The notes under the pieces are model-generated. The model made no database searches, was not told the origin of the DNA, and worked only from the letters and a program-made list of their open reading frames with translations. A program made the translations under genes and the position numbers. DNA of 64,000 nt. It comes from Paraburkholderia ginsengisoli NBRC 100965. GTDB taxonomy: Bacteria; Pseudomonadota; Gammaproteobacteria; Burkholderiales; Burkholderiaceae. Position 1 is the first letter of the stretch. Each line of letters opens with the position of its first letter. Below, in pieces: positions 36,559-45,248 of this stretch. The DNA lies in assembly GCF_000739735.1 (NCBI RefSeq), contig NZ_BBJF01000017.1:1-64000 (forward strand), in the 5' to 3' direction.

Positions 36559-37787
36559 ACGCACCTAAAATCAATCACGACACCCCGCGTGCCGTCGGCG
36601 TGCCGCCCTCGATATCGCCTCGACACCCTGCCGAGCACGACGGCAACGCAGTAGACAAGGCCGCTCATAGCGTCGCCCAAATCGCGGCGCACTTTGCCGA
36701 CGCGGTGGATCGCGATGCGCGGTTTCCCACTGAAGCGATCGACGCCATGCGCGAGCAACGTCTGCTCGGTGCGATGATTCCCCGCGAATTCGGCGGACTC
36801 GGTGCAACGCTTGCGGATATCGCATCGGCTTGCCGGATTATTGGCCAGTCCTGCTCATCTGCAGGAATGGTGTTCGCCATGCATCAGATTCAGGTCGCGT
36901 GCATCGTCGCACATGCGCAAGGAGGTACGTGGCACAACGTCTTCATCGAACAGCTGGTCGAGCGTCAATGGCTGCTCGCCTCGGCAACGTCCGAAGACGA
37001 AGTGGGTGGCAACCTGCGCCGCAGCAAATGCGCAATCGACGCTCAAGGCGGCGCGTTCACGCTTCACAAGCTCACGCCGACGATTTCATATGGCGCCCAC
37101 GCCGATGCCATTCTTGCCACGGCGCGACGCGATTCGGCGGCGGCGCCCGCGGAGCAGGTTCTCGTCACGCTGCTGAAATCAGACGCGACGCTGACCCGGC
37201 GTAGCGACTGGGACACCTTCGGAATGCGTGGTACGTGCAGCGAGGGCTTCGTTCTCGATGCGCAAGGTCAACTGGAGCAGATTTTCCCGATGCCCTTCGC
37301 GCAGATCGCCGAACAGACCATGGTGCCTGTCTCTCACATTCTCTGGGCCGCGCTGTGGGCGGGTATCGCAAACGATGCGTTTCAGCGCGCCAACCGCTAT
37401 TTCCGTAGCCAGGCGCAAAGCAATGCCAACGGCAACACGCCGGCCGGTCGACGCATTGCCGAAGCACTGGGCCTGATGCAGGCGATCGACGGACGGATTG
37501 CGTGCGCGTTACGCCTTCAGGCGAGACCGCGTGGTGAGCGCACATGGTCGGAGTCGATGGCCGACGCCGCCGAGATCAATACGTTGAAAACGTTTGTCTC
37601 CACGACCGGCCTACAGATCGTCCACCACGCAATGATGATCTGTGGCATGGCGGCCTACAAAAACGGCACGCCATTCACCCTCAGCCGACATCTCCGCGAC
37701 CTCTACTCCGCGCCGCTGATGATCAACAACGACCGCATCGACGCCAATACCGCGAACCTGATGCTTGCCCAGCGTCCCGCCTCCTAG
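36555..37787 (+). CDS. Acyl-CoA dehydrogenase-like flavoprotein acting probably on a carrier-protein thioester
   Basis: 410 residues from the ATG at 36555 (4-base overlap with the carrier protein gene). The fold signatures are REQRLLGAMIPREFGGLGAT near the N-terminus, the middle beta domain (DWDTFGMRGTCSEGFVLD), and a helical C-terminus ending RHLRDLYSAPLMINNDRIDA. Homologues beside carrier proteins (for example prolyl-S-PCP oxidases) oxidise thioester-bound amino acids with FAD. An about 45-residue N-terminal extension precedes the domain. The context favours an aminoacyl-S-carrier substrate over CoA, but this is inference. Eleven bases separate it from the ligase gene. Confidence 0.85.
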   Translation: MNAPKINHDTPRAVGVPPSISPRHPAEHDGNAVDKAAHSVAQIAAHFADAVDRDARFPTEAIDAMREQRLLGAMIPREFGGLGATLADIASACRIIGQSCSSAGMVFAMHQIQVACIVAHAQGGTWHNVFIEQLVERQWLLASATSEDEVGGNLRRSKCAIDAQGGAFTLHKLTPTISYGAHADAILATARRDSAAAPAEQVLVTLLKSDATLTRRSDWDTFGMRGTCSEGFVLDAQGQLEQIFPMPFAQIAEQTMVPVSHILWAALWAGIANDAFQRANRYFRSQAQSNANGNTPAGRRIAEALGLMQAIDGRIACALRLQARPRGERTWSESMADAAEINTLKTFVSTTGLQIVHHAMMICGMAAYKNGTPFTLSRHLRDLYSAPLMINNDRIDANTANLMLAQRPAS

Positions 37788-37798
37788 GAAGAAGAGTG

Positions 37799-38773
37799 AT
37801 GAGCGATTCAGCTACGATCCAGAAGCAATCCATTGAAACCTCCAACGCCATCGTCGACCGCGCGGGTGTCAATCCGTTCCGCGACGCGCTCGTCGATGCG
37901 GGTCTGTTGATACCGACGGGCGTGCAAGGCCTATTCGGTCGAAGCGGACAATTCGAGCGTGTAGTCGATGGGCTCGATGCACTGATCACACGTCTGGGCG
38001 CCGACCAGAACGCTGAAGTTCTGCGCTTCCCGCCAGCCATGAGCCGCACCGAATTCGAGCGTAGCGAATACCTCAAAGGCTTTCCCCAACTCGCCGGCAC
38101 GGTACACAGCTTTTGCGGCGGTGAACACGAGCAGCAACGCGTACTGCAATGTCTGGAGCGCGGCGAAGACTGGACCGAGCACCAGAAGCCCACCTATGTG
38201 GTTTTGACACCCGCTGCGTGCTATCCGGTCTACCCGGTCATTGCACAACGAGGACATTTGCCGGAGGAAGGCCGCATCGTCGATGCCTTTTCGTATTGCT
38301 TCCGGCACGAGCCCTCGCTCGACCCGACGCGGATGCAACTGTTCCGCATGCGCGAGTACATCAGGCTTGGCACTGCGGAGCAGATTCAGGCGTTCCGCAG
38401 CGAATGGATCGAACGCGGTACGCGGATGATCGACATGCTCGAGTTGCCGAACAGCATCGATCTCGCCAATGATCCGTTCTTTGGCCGAGGCGGCAAAATC
38501 GTTGCGCGCAGCCAGCGTGAACAGAACCTCAAGTTCGAGTTGCTGATTCCGATCGAGAGTGAAGACAGGCTGACCGCTTGCCTGAGCTTCAACTATCACA
38601 TGGACCATTTCGGTTTGTTGTGGGGAATCAAGACGCAGGACGGCGGCGTTGCCCACACAGGCTGCGTCGGCTTCGGACTGGAGCGACTCACACTCGGTCT
38701 TTTCAGGCACCACGGATTTGACATCGAGAAGTGGCCGCAGAAAGTCCGGGATGCGCTGTGGGGCAATGCATGA
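37799..38773 (+). CDS. Amino acid:[carrier protein] ligase (seryl-tRNA synthetase-like)
   Basis: 324 residues from the ATG at 37799. It is a class II synthetase catalytic core without the tRNA-binding coiled-coil arm of SerRS. Motif 2 lies at FRHEPSLDPTRMQLFRMREY and motif 3 at GCVGFGLERLTLGLF. The three zinc ligands of atypical SerRS and of the Bradyrhizobium enzyme (C131, E176, C279 as I recall) appear as C141, E186 and C289, with exactly the same 45- and 103-residue spacing. Known homologues activate glycine or alanine and load it on a carrier protein, not on tRNA. Both neighbours overlap or nearly touch it. Confidence 0.93.
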   Translation: MSDSATIQKQSIETSNAIVDRAGVNPFRDALVDAGLLIPTGVQGLFGRSGQFERVVDGLDALITRLGADQNAEVLRFPPAMSRTEFERSEYLKGFPQLAGTVHSFCGGEHEQQRVLQCLERGEDWTEHQKPTYVVLTPAACYPVYPVIAQRGHLPEEGRIVDAFSYCFRHEPSLDPTRMQLFRMREYIRLGTAEQIQAFRSEWIERGTRMIDMLELPNSIDLANDPFFGRGGKIVARSQREQNLKFELLIPIESEDRLTACLSFNYHMDHFGLLWGIKTQDGGVAHTGCVGFGLERLTLGLFRHHGFDIEKWPQKVRDALWGNA

Positions 38774-39825
38774 CCACTGAAGCCGCATTTGTCACCCGCG
38801 CGTCGAGAGATCTGCTGCGCGAGGCGCAAGATCGCATGAAGACCTGGCGTGCCCATCCGTTGCATGGTCCGACCATGGTCCGCAAGCAAACCAATTGCTA
38901 TGTCGACCTCTGGATCGAACTGCTGGCGTGGTGGGGGTTGGACCCGCATGCGGCGTTGCCCTTCACTGTCGCGCTGGATTTCGAAGGGGATGAGTTCACG
39001 TTCTTCAAGTTCCCTCCGGAAGACATCGAGCGGCTCTATGGTGTGCTGATCCAGGAACACGCGATTTTCGAACCGCTTGAAGTCCACGTCGCCAATCAGC
39101 TGCGACGTGGCGGTGTCATGCTGGTCGAAGTCGACGCGTGGCACTTGCCGGACACGCGCGGCGTTGCGTATCAGCAGCAACACACAAAGACCACCATCGG
39201 CATTCACGCGATAGACAGCAGTAGCCGTCAACTCGGTTACTTCCACAATTCGGGCTACTACTTCGCCGAAGGTGCTGACTACGACGGCTTGCTGGACACA
39301 TCCTGCTCCGCCGTGTTGCCCCCCTATGTGGAATGCGCGCGGCGTCGTTTTGCGCCTTTAGCGGCAGAGCAACTGCGGGAGACTTCGCTGTCACTGCTGC
39401 GGCGACATCTTCTACGACGGCCGGCCGGGAACCCGATCACAGCGTTTGGAGAAGCCCTCGCCCGTGACGCGAGCGAACTCGCTTGCCGTCCCATGGCGCA
39501 TTTTCACGCTTACTCGTTCAATACGCTCCGACAGCTCGGGGCAAACTTCGAATTGCTGGGTCAGTACTTTCGCTGGCTGAATGCGACCGGTGCGGACTAC
39601 GCGGACTCGCTCGATACCTTGATTGCGGCGTGCGACACGATCGCGTCGGAGTCGATGGTGCTGGAGTTTCGCCTCGCACGCGCGTGTTCAAAGGGCAAGG
39701 CGGATCATGGCGAAGGCAGCATCGAGATACTGGAGCGCGCCTACGCGTCGCTGATGAGTGGCATTGATCGCGTGTTCTCCCGAACCCAACCGGCCAGCCA
39801 GCCGGATGAAGTTCTCATGAATTAA
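38770..39825 (+). CDS. DUF1839 family protein, candidate acyltransferase
   Basis: 351 residues from the ATG at 38770, overlapping the ligase gene by four bases. Conserved-looking blocks are RKQTNCYVDLWIELLAWWGL, DFEGDEFTFFKFPPEDIE, LVEVDAWHLPDT and QQQHTKTTIGIHAID with GYFHNSGYY. An early Cys (C43), a His (H138) and an Asp (D149) lie in an order like papain-fold C39/BtrH-type proteins, some of which move acyl groups off carrier proteins. That reading is inference; the family has no assigned function that I know. DUF1839 genes are known neighbours of amino acid:carrier protein ligase genes. Confidence 0.85.
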   Translation: MTTEAAFVTRASRDLLREAQDRMKTWRAHPLHGPTMVRKQTNCYVDLWIELLAWWGLDPHAALPFTVALDFEGDEFTFFKFPPEDIERLYGVLIQEHAIFEPLEVHVANQLRRGGVMLVEVDAWHLPDTRGVAYQQQHTKTTIGIHAIDSSSRQLGYFHNSGYYFAEGADYDGLLDTSCSAVLPPYVECARRRFAPLAAEQLRETSLSLLRRHLLRRPAGNPITAFGEALARDASELACRPMAHFHAYSFNTLRQLGANFELLGQYFRWLNATGADYADSLDTLIAACDTIASESMVLEFRLARACSKGKADHGEGSIEILERAYASLMSGIDRVFSRTQPASQPDEVLMN

Positions 39826-39848
39826 CCGCCCAGCTCTACGACTGTTCG

Positions 39849-42458
39849 ATGATGAAACCTCCGGCCGTGGCGCAAGCGGACAACGGCACCGCAGTCGAAA
39901 CACCGCCCTCGCCGCAATCCGACGGTTGGAAGATGTGTAGCACGCCTGCTGGCGCGGCCACTCGACCGGAAGCATTGGCAACAATCAATTCCGCGGCATG
40001 GTTCGAAGCACTGGTGCCCGGTACGGTAGCGCAAGCTCTTGCTGTCCATGGCGTGTTCGATCCGCTCACCCCCACGCCTCTGGGTCGGCAAGACTACTGG
40101 TACCGGTTGCGGCTGTCCGGCACAGGCCGACGATTGATCCGGCTTCACGGTCTCGCAACCATCGCTGAGGTCTGGTTGGACGAGACGCTTCTGCTTCGAT
40201 CGGACAGCATGTTCGTCTCTCATGAGACTGCTGTCGACATCGGCCCCGACGCGAGCACGCTCTATGTATGCTTTCGCTCGCTCGAACATCATCTGAGTAC
40301 TTGCCCGCCGTCCAAACGGGCACGCTGGCGTACACGTCTGGTCGATACACCGTCGTTGCGTGAAGTTCGCACTACACTGCTCGGACACATGCCCGGCTGG
40401 TTCCCTTCGATCGAACCGATTGGCCCGTGGCGTGCTATCGAAATCGTCGATCCGCACGGCCCCCCTCGCCTCTGGCAACATTCTCTGCGCTCATCGGTGC
40501 GTGGCCATGATGGCCTGCTCGAAGTCGAAATCAAACTGGCCGCGCCTGTCGAGGAAGGACGCAACGCATGGCTGCGATGCGGCGAGCACGAAGCACCGCT
40601 CACGCAACTCGCGCCGTCCTCGTTCAGCGCGCGTCTCACTTTGCCCGAGGTCGAGCTATGGTGGCCGCACACCCACGGCGAGCCGTCCCTGTACGAAGTC
40701 ACGGCCGATATCGACGGAGTCACGCTGTCACTAGGGCGGACCGGCTTTCGGACGATAACTCTCGAACGCGGTCCTGAAGGGCGCGACTTCGGGCTATCGG
40801 TTAACGGCACGCCGGTCTTCGCACGCGGTGCCTGCTGGAGTAGCGCGGCTCCGTTGAGCCTGCACGCTGACACGTCCATTTACGAGCACTATCTGCATCT
40901 GGCAAAGACCGCCGGTCTCAACATGATTCGGCTCGGCGGCACGATGACCTATGAAGCGGATGCGTTCTACGCGCTCTGCGATGAGTTGGGACTGTTGGTA
41001 TGGCAGGACTTCATGTTTGCCAACTTCGACTATCCGTCGCTTGACGCGGGCTTTGTCGAACGGGTCGAGCGCGAAGCGATTCAGTTCATGACGCGTACCG
41101 CTGGCAACCCATCGCTCGTGGTTTTCTGCGGCGGTAGCGAGATCGCGCAGCAAGCCGCGATGGTCGGACTGTCGCCACCGCAGCGCGGCGTCGAACTCAC
41201 CGAAAGTACGCTCGCCGATATCGCTGCAACCTACCGCCCGGACGCTATCTATATCAGCGATTCGCCGCATGGTGGCGTCCTGCCTTTCTACCCGAATGAA
41301 GGCGCGTCGCACTACTACGGCGTGGGAGCCTATCGTCGGCCGCTCGACGATGCCCGTCGCGCGGGTGTGCGATTTGCGAGCGAATGTCTGGCCTTTGCCA
41401 ACGTGCCATGCGATGCGACACTCGAGGCAATCGGCTCACCCGCACCGCAAGAGCCGCGCTGGAAGCGCGCGGTGCCGCGTGACCCCGGAGCATCGTGGGA
41501 CTTTGACGATGTTCGCGATCACTATCTGCATGAACTTTATGGTGTCGATGCGGCCCGCCTGCGTAATGAGGACCCGGCACGTTACCTGGAGCTCTCACGT
41601 GCCGTGGTCGCCGAAGTTGTCGGCGAGACATTCGCGGAGTGGCGGCGCATCGGCTCCGTTTGCTCGGGCGCGCTCGTCTGGCAATTGCAGGACGTCTTGC
41701 CAGGCGCGGGCTGGGGCATAGTTGATGCGTACCGCCGCCCGAAGTCCTTCTGGTATGCGATGAAACAGTCGCTGCAGCCGCGACAGATTCTGCTCACGGA
41801 TGAAGGCCTCAACGGTCTCGATATCCATGTATTCAATGACAGCCAGCAGAGGCTCGACGCACACGTTGAAATCGTGGCGATGCGCGACGGCAGTATCCCG
41901 CTCGCCCGCGCTCGCCACGAAGTGCGGATCGCCGCACATGGCGCAGCCGTATTCAACGCAGCCGAATTGTTGGGGCGATTTTTTGACTTCACCTACGCAT
42001 ACCGGTTTGGCCCGCGAGAGCACGATACGGTGATTGCCTCGATGTACTCCACTAACGGTGTCCTCCTGTCTCAGGCATTCTATTTCCCCGAACGCACTCA
42101 GGCTGGCATATTCGAGCGTGGAGATATCGGCCTCGAAGCACACGCGGAGCCGAGCGATGGGCGATGGTGGGTCACTCTCCAGACCAGCAGACTTGCGCGT
42201 CACGTGCAGATTTCAGCGCCGGGCTTCGTGCCATCCGACAACTGGTTTCATCTCGCGCCTGGGGCTACTGTCCGGGTAGAACTTGTAAGCGACAGCGCTC
42301 CACGCTCACATCCTTTCGCTCAGTCCACCGCGCAAGCGCCTGACGCCGATACAAAGCCTTCCGTGATTGAGGTCCGGGCGGTCAACTCAAGCAAAACCCT
42401 TCGCGTAAGAAGTAAGCAGCCTGACCAAAGCTTCGTCGATGCGAAAGGCTTGAGCTAA
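39849..42458 (+). CDS. Glycoside hydrolase family 2 (beta-mannosidase-like) protein
   Basis: 869 residues; ATG at 39849, with another ATG one codon later. Jelly-roll sugar-binding domain (about 80-200), Ig-like domain, then a TIM barrel from about 300. Candidate acid/base E431 in NPSLVVFCGGSEIAQQ and nucleophile E512 in RFASECLAFANVP match GH2 positions. The usual Asn before the acid/base is Ser, and the usual His-Pro is Asn-Pro. No signal peptide, so it should act in the cytoplasm. It lies 23 bases after the DUF1839 gene and ends overlapping the convergent regulator gene. It may trim or transglycosylate a mannosyl conjugate, or be a non-catalytic sugar binder. Confidence 0.85.
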   Translation: MMKPPAVAQADNGTAVETPPSPQSDGWKMCSTPAGAATRPEALATINSAAWFEALVPGTVAQALAVHGVFDPLTPTPLGRQDYWYRLRLSGTGRRLIRLHGLATIAEVWLDETLLLRSDSMFVSHETAVDIGPDASTLYVCFRSLEHHLSTCPPSKRARWRTRLVDTPSLREVRTTLLGHMPGWFPSIEPIGPWRAIEIVDPHGPPRLWQHSLRSSVRGHDGLLEVEIKLAAPVEEGRNAWLRCGEHEAPLTQLAPSSFSARLTLPEVELWWPHTHGEPSLYEVTADIDGVTLSLGRTGFRTITLERGPEGRDFGLSVNGTPVFARGACWSSAAPLSLHADTSIYEHYLHLAKTAGLNMIRLGGTMTYEADAFYALCDELGLLVWQDFMFANFDYPSLDAGFVERVEREAIQFMTRTAGNPSLVVFCGGSEIAQQAAMVGLSPPQRGVELTESTLADIAATYRPDAIYISDSPHGGVLPFYPNEGASHYYGVGAYRRPLDDARRAGVRFASECLAFANVPCDATLEAIGSPAPQEPRWKRAVPRDPGASWDFDDVRDHYLHELYGVDAARLRNEDPARYLELSRAVVAEVVGETFAEWRRIGSVCSGALVWQLQDVLPGAGWGIVDAYRRPKSFWYAMKQSLQPRQILLTDEGLNGLDIHVFNDSQQRLDAHVEIVAMRDGSIPLARARHEVRIAAHGAAVFNAAELLGRFFDFTYAYRFGPREHDTVIASMYSTNGVLLSQAFYFPERTQAGIFERGDIGLEAHAEPSDGRWWVTLQTSRLARHVQISAPGFVPSDNWFHLAPGATVRVELVSDSAPRSHPFAQSTAQAPDADTKPSVIEVRAVNSSKTLRVRSKQPDQSFVDAKGLS

Positions 42459-43822
42459 CCGGCGTCCGGTGATTGGGAAGCCGCATTTCGTGGCCGCGGA
42501 ATCCCATACGCGTCCATCCACCGATAGACCGTCGCGCGAGATACGCCCAATTCGCGCGCAACCCCCGCGAGGCGTCCGCGATTGCGGGCCAGTGCCAACT
42601 CGATCGTCTCCCGCTCGATCGCTTGCCTCGCAGCCGCAATCGACAATGGCGCAGCCTCCGAGCTACGTTGCAACTCCAGATCTTCAGCGGTCACGAGTCG
42701 CCCTTTCGCCATTACCAGCGCGCGCCGCACTCGATTGATCAGTTCTCGAACATTGCCCGGCCAGTCATGCTTGTACATGGCGTCAATCGCGTCCGCCGCA
42801 AATCCGCGGACACGATGTGGCGCATCCGACCTGAAGCGCTCGAACATGTGCAAGGCAAGCAGTTCGATATCCTTGCCGCGCGATCTTAATGGCGGCTGGT
42901 CGACGCGCAATACGCAGAGGCGGTGAAACAGGTCCGCGCGAAAGCGCCCTTCGGGTATTGCGCCAAGTAGATCGACGTGAGTAGCGGATACGATGCGGCA
43001 ATCGACGGCCACCGGTTCATTGCCGCCGAGCCGACGAATCGTGCGTTCCTGCAAAAACCGCAACAGGCTCGCCTGGCTATCCATCGGGAGATCGCCTATC
43101 TCGTCAAGAAACAGCGTGCCGCCGTCGGCCGCTTCAATGTGCCCGATCTTCCGTGTGTTGGCGCCGGTAAACGCGCCGCGTTCATAACCGAACAATTCTG
43201 ACTGCAACAGGTTATGAGGAATTGCGGCGCAATTGATCGCAACGAAAGCGCCGGCCCGTCGCGGCGAGCTCTCGTGAATTGCGACTGCCGTCAGTTCCTT
43301 GCCTGTGCCCGTTTCTCCCGAGACCAGAACCGGTGCGTCTGTACGCGCGACCCGGCGTATTGCCTCAAACAGTTCCAACATCGCGTCGCAGGTGCCAATC
43401 ATGCTTTTCTCGACAGCAGGAACCTTTTCCAACGGCTGACCTGACAGGCTTGCCATTCCGTACGCGTGTCCTACCGCATCCGCAATCCGTTCTTCCGCCG
43501 AGGGCAATGTGATGTAATCGAAGCAGTAGTCCCTGAGTAACGATCGCACTGCCGGCATCTGAGCCTGGTTAGCATCGACGAGCGCGACCCATGCCACGTC
43601 ACGCAATCTTGCGCACGCCGCGGATATCTCATGCAGGGCTTCTGTCCGGACGGTGCTCAGATCGAGCACTCCTCCCCTTATTTCGCCACTAGCGGTGTAG
43701 ATCCTGCCCACATCCGCAACGACCTGCACATTCCAGTCGCGGCGTTTCAACTGTTCGCACAGACCGCGCAGCGGCGTTTGCGTCAGGTAGATCAGCGGGC
43801 GCTGTTGAGGGGTTCTCAACAC
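42455..43822 (-). CDS. Sigma-54-dependent regulator, VpsR/BerB-like
   Basis: 455 residues. Receiver-like N-terminal domain with Asp54 (GGVLDLS). Central AAA+ domain with Walker A SGETGTGKEL, the sigma-54 contact loop GAFTGA, Walker B GGTLFLDEIGDL, and R-finger region. C-terminal Fis-type helix-turn-helix (LAGVARELGVSRATVYRWMD). The domain plan resembles VpsR of Vibrio and BerB of Burkholderia, which bind c-di-GMP and switch on exopolysaccharide genes. Its stop overlaps the convergent GH2 stop by four bases. No downstream target promoter was recognised in the window. Confidence 0.9.
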   Translation of the reverse strand: MLRTPQQRPLIYLTQTPLRGLCEQLKRRDWNVQVVADVGRIYTASGEIRGGVLDLSTVRTEALHEISAACARLRDVAWVALVDANQAQMPAVRSLLRDYCFDYITLPSAEERIADAVGHAYGMASLSGQPLEKVPAVEKSMIGTCDAMLELFEAIRRVARTDAPVLVSGETGTGKELTAVAIHESSPRRAGAFVAINCAAIPHNLLQSELFGYERGAFTGANTRKIGHIEAADGGTLFLDEIGDLPMDSQASLLRFLQERTIRRLGGNEPVAVDCRIVSATHVDLLGAIPEGRFRADLFHRLCVLRVDQPPLRSRGKDIELLALHMFERFRSDAPHRVRGFAADAIDAMYKHDWPGNVRELINRVRRALVMAKGRLVTAEDLELQRSSEAAPLSIAAARQAIERETIELALARNRGRLAGVARELGVSRATVYRWMDAYGIPRPRNAASQSPDAG

Positions 43823-45248
43823 AGGCTCCCCATAGTCCAGCTCATCATCAGTTTCGTCATCATTGACTCCCTATTCCACCTTCCGGTTATCTCAAAAACA
43901 GGTTTCAAGTCTCCCAGAGAGATCTTTAACCTGCAGCGGGTGTTAAGGAATGTCTACACACCTCGGTTGGTACTGTGGCCAGCAATGAGCGCACAGTGTC
44001 TGGGATGTCCAGATGTCTCGATCGTGAGTCGGGGCGACTACGACGTCCTTACGTAGACTGTAGCCTCGTAGTACCAGTTCAAAAAACATGGTTCCATCTT
44101 CGACCAAACCATGAGCAACATTCGCGGGTCGTGCCGCGTGCAGGGTGTAACCATCTGTCTTCTTTTTTGGGCAACTCTGGGCAACGCGTCTTCTGCGGAT
44201 CGCCACGTTGTCAGGTAGGCAACATGGGCATCCTATTCAGCACGTACAACAACGTACGCTGCCTCGATAATGCGGATTTCCACTGCCGAGTCGACCACGA
44301 TACGCTTTGGGACTCTATATCCATTCCATACTGTCAAAGTACGCAATTCCGCTTCTCGAGTCGAACGCATTTCCGTGTTCTGCTTGCTGAAAACATTCTT
44401 TGTGGGGAGTGGCAGCAGAATCAGCGTAGGGTCAACTACCCAGACTTGAACATTGAATTTCTTTGGCAACTTGTCTCGACTATCGGCGCGAACACATGGA
44501 CCACAAGTCCGCGGCGCTCCAACAGAAGCCGAAAGCGTTCTATCGCCCTTCGGTTCCGCAAGCTGCCGGTATGGAGGCAAAGCCGCATCGCTGCGGCCGT
44601 CCCAAGTTGCGAGAGACTCCTGCATTGTTGCAATCCCGAGAATGTGACCATTCAGTTCCAAACCTTGCGATCGTACGAATCGATCGACCTGCAAACGGGC
44701 GCAAGCTATTTCGCAGTCTCAATCAGGATCGTGTTGGCCGTTGCTGACACATGTACTCGGAAAAAAACCGGGAGAAATAGCGCTCCGATACAACGAACGC
44801 CGTACGTCGACCGAACAATGGTAGCCGTTTGTCTCCGCTTGGAACGTTAAATATTGCAAGCTAGCGCCTGTCAAATGTTAAACATTCCTCTGACTACCGC
44901 GGGCAGTTGGGAAAGAAGTACAAATTGCGTACTGCAACGAGATCCTGCTCTCGTCGCCTCAATCAATTCAGATCCGACAGTGCTTTCTCTGGTCAACTGT
45001 ATGTCTGCGGCCACGAAATGTATTCTTCAGCATCGGCGACGTTCAGATGAAGCCTGTCTTGAGTAGTGGAATCACCCAAGTTGACTTTCTTCGCGCGAGA
45101 TTGGCCGAAACGCGACGCTCAGTCAACATAGCGGCCCCTTCTGCAGAGCCAAGCGATCTGAGCAGATGGGCGCCGCTATCAAGCTTATTCATCGTGTTGC
45201 GCTGTGAGTCCGTGACAGCGCAATACACAACGCAGGTTGGAAACAGCC
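43823..45248. other. 1.4-kb gene-poor region, lower GC
   Basis: No credible gene. A plus-strand ORF at 43975-44850 is Cys/Arg-rich and unlike a protein. A minus ORF at 44233-44694 has a partly protein-like C-terminal half (a VWVVDPTLILLPLP stretch) but no recognisable family and no clear start. The lower GC and mixed reading suggest a decayed gene or old insertion, including the promoter of the sigma-54 regulator at its left end. Confidence 0.45.

Noticed and set aside
43975-44850. 291-codon plus-strand ORF in the low-GC region
   Set aside because: Cys/Arg/Ser-rich composition, no signature, no ribosome binding site; treated as non-coding.
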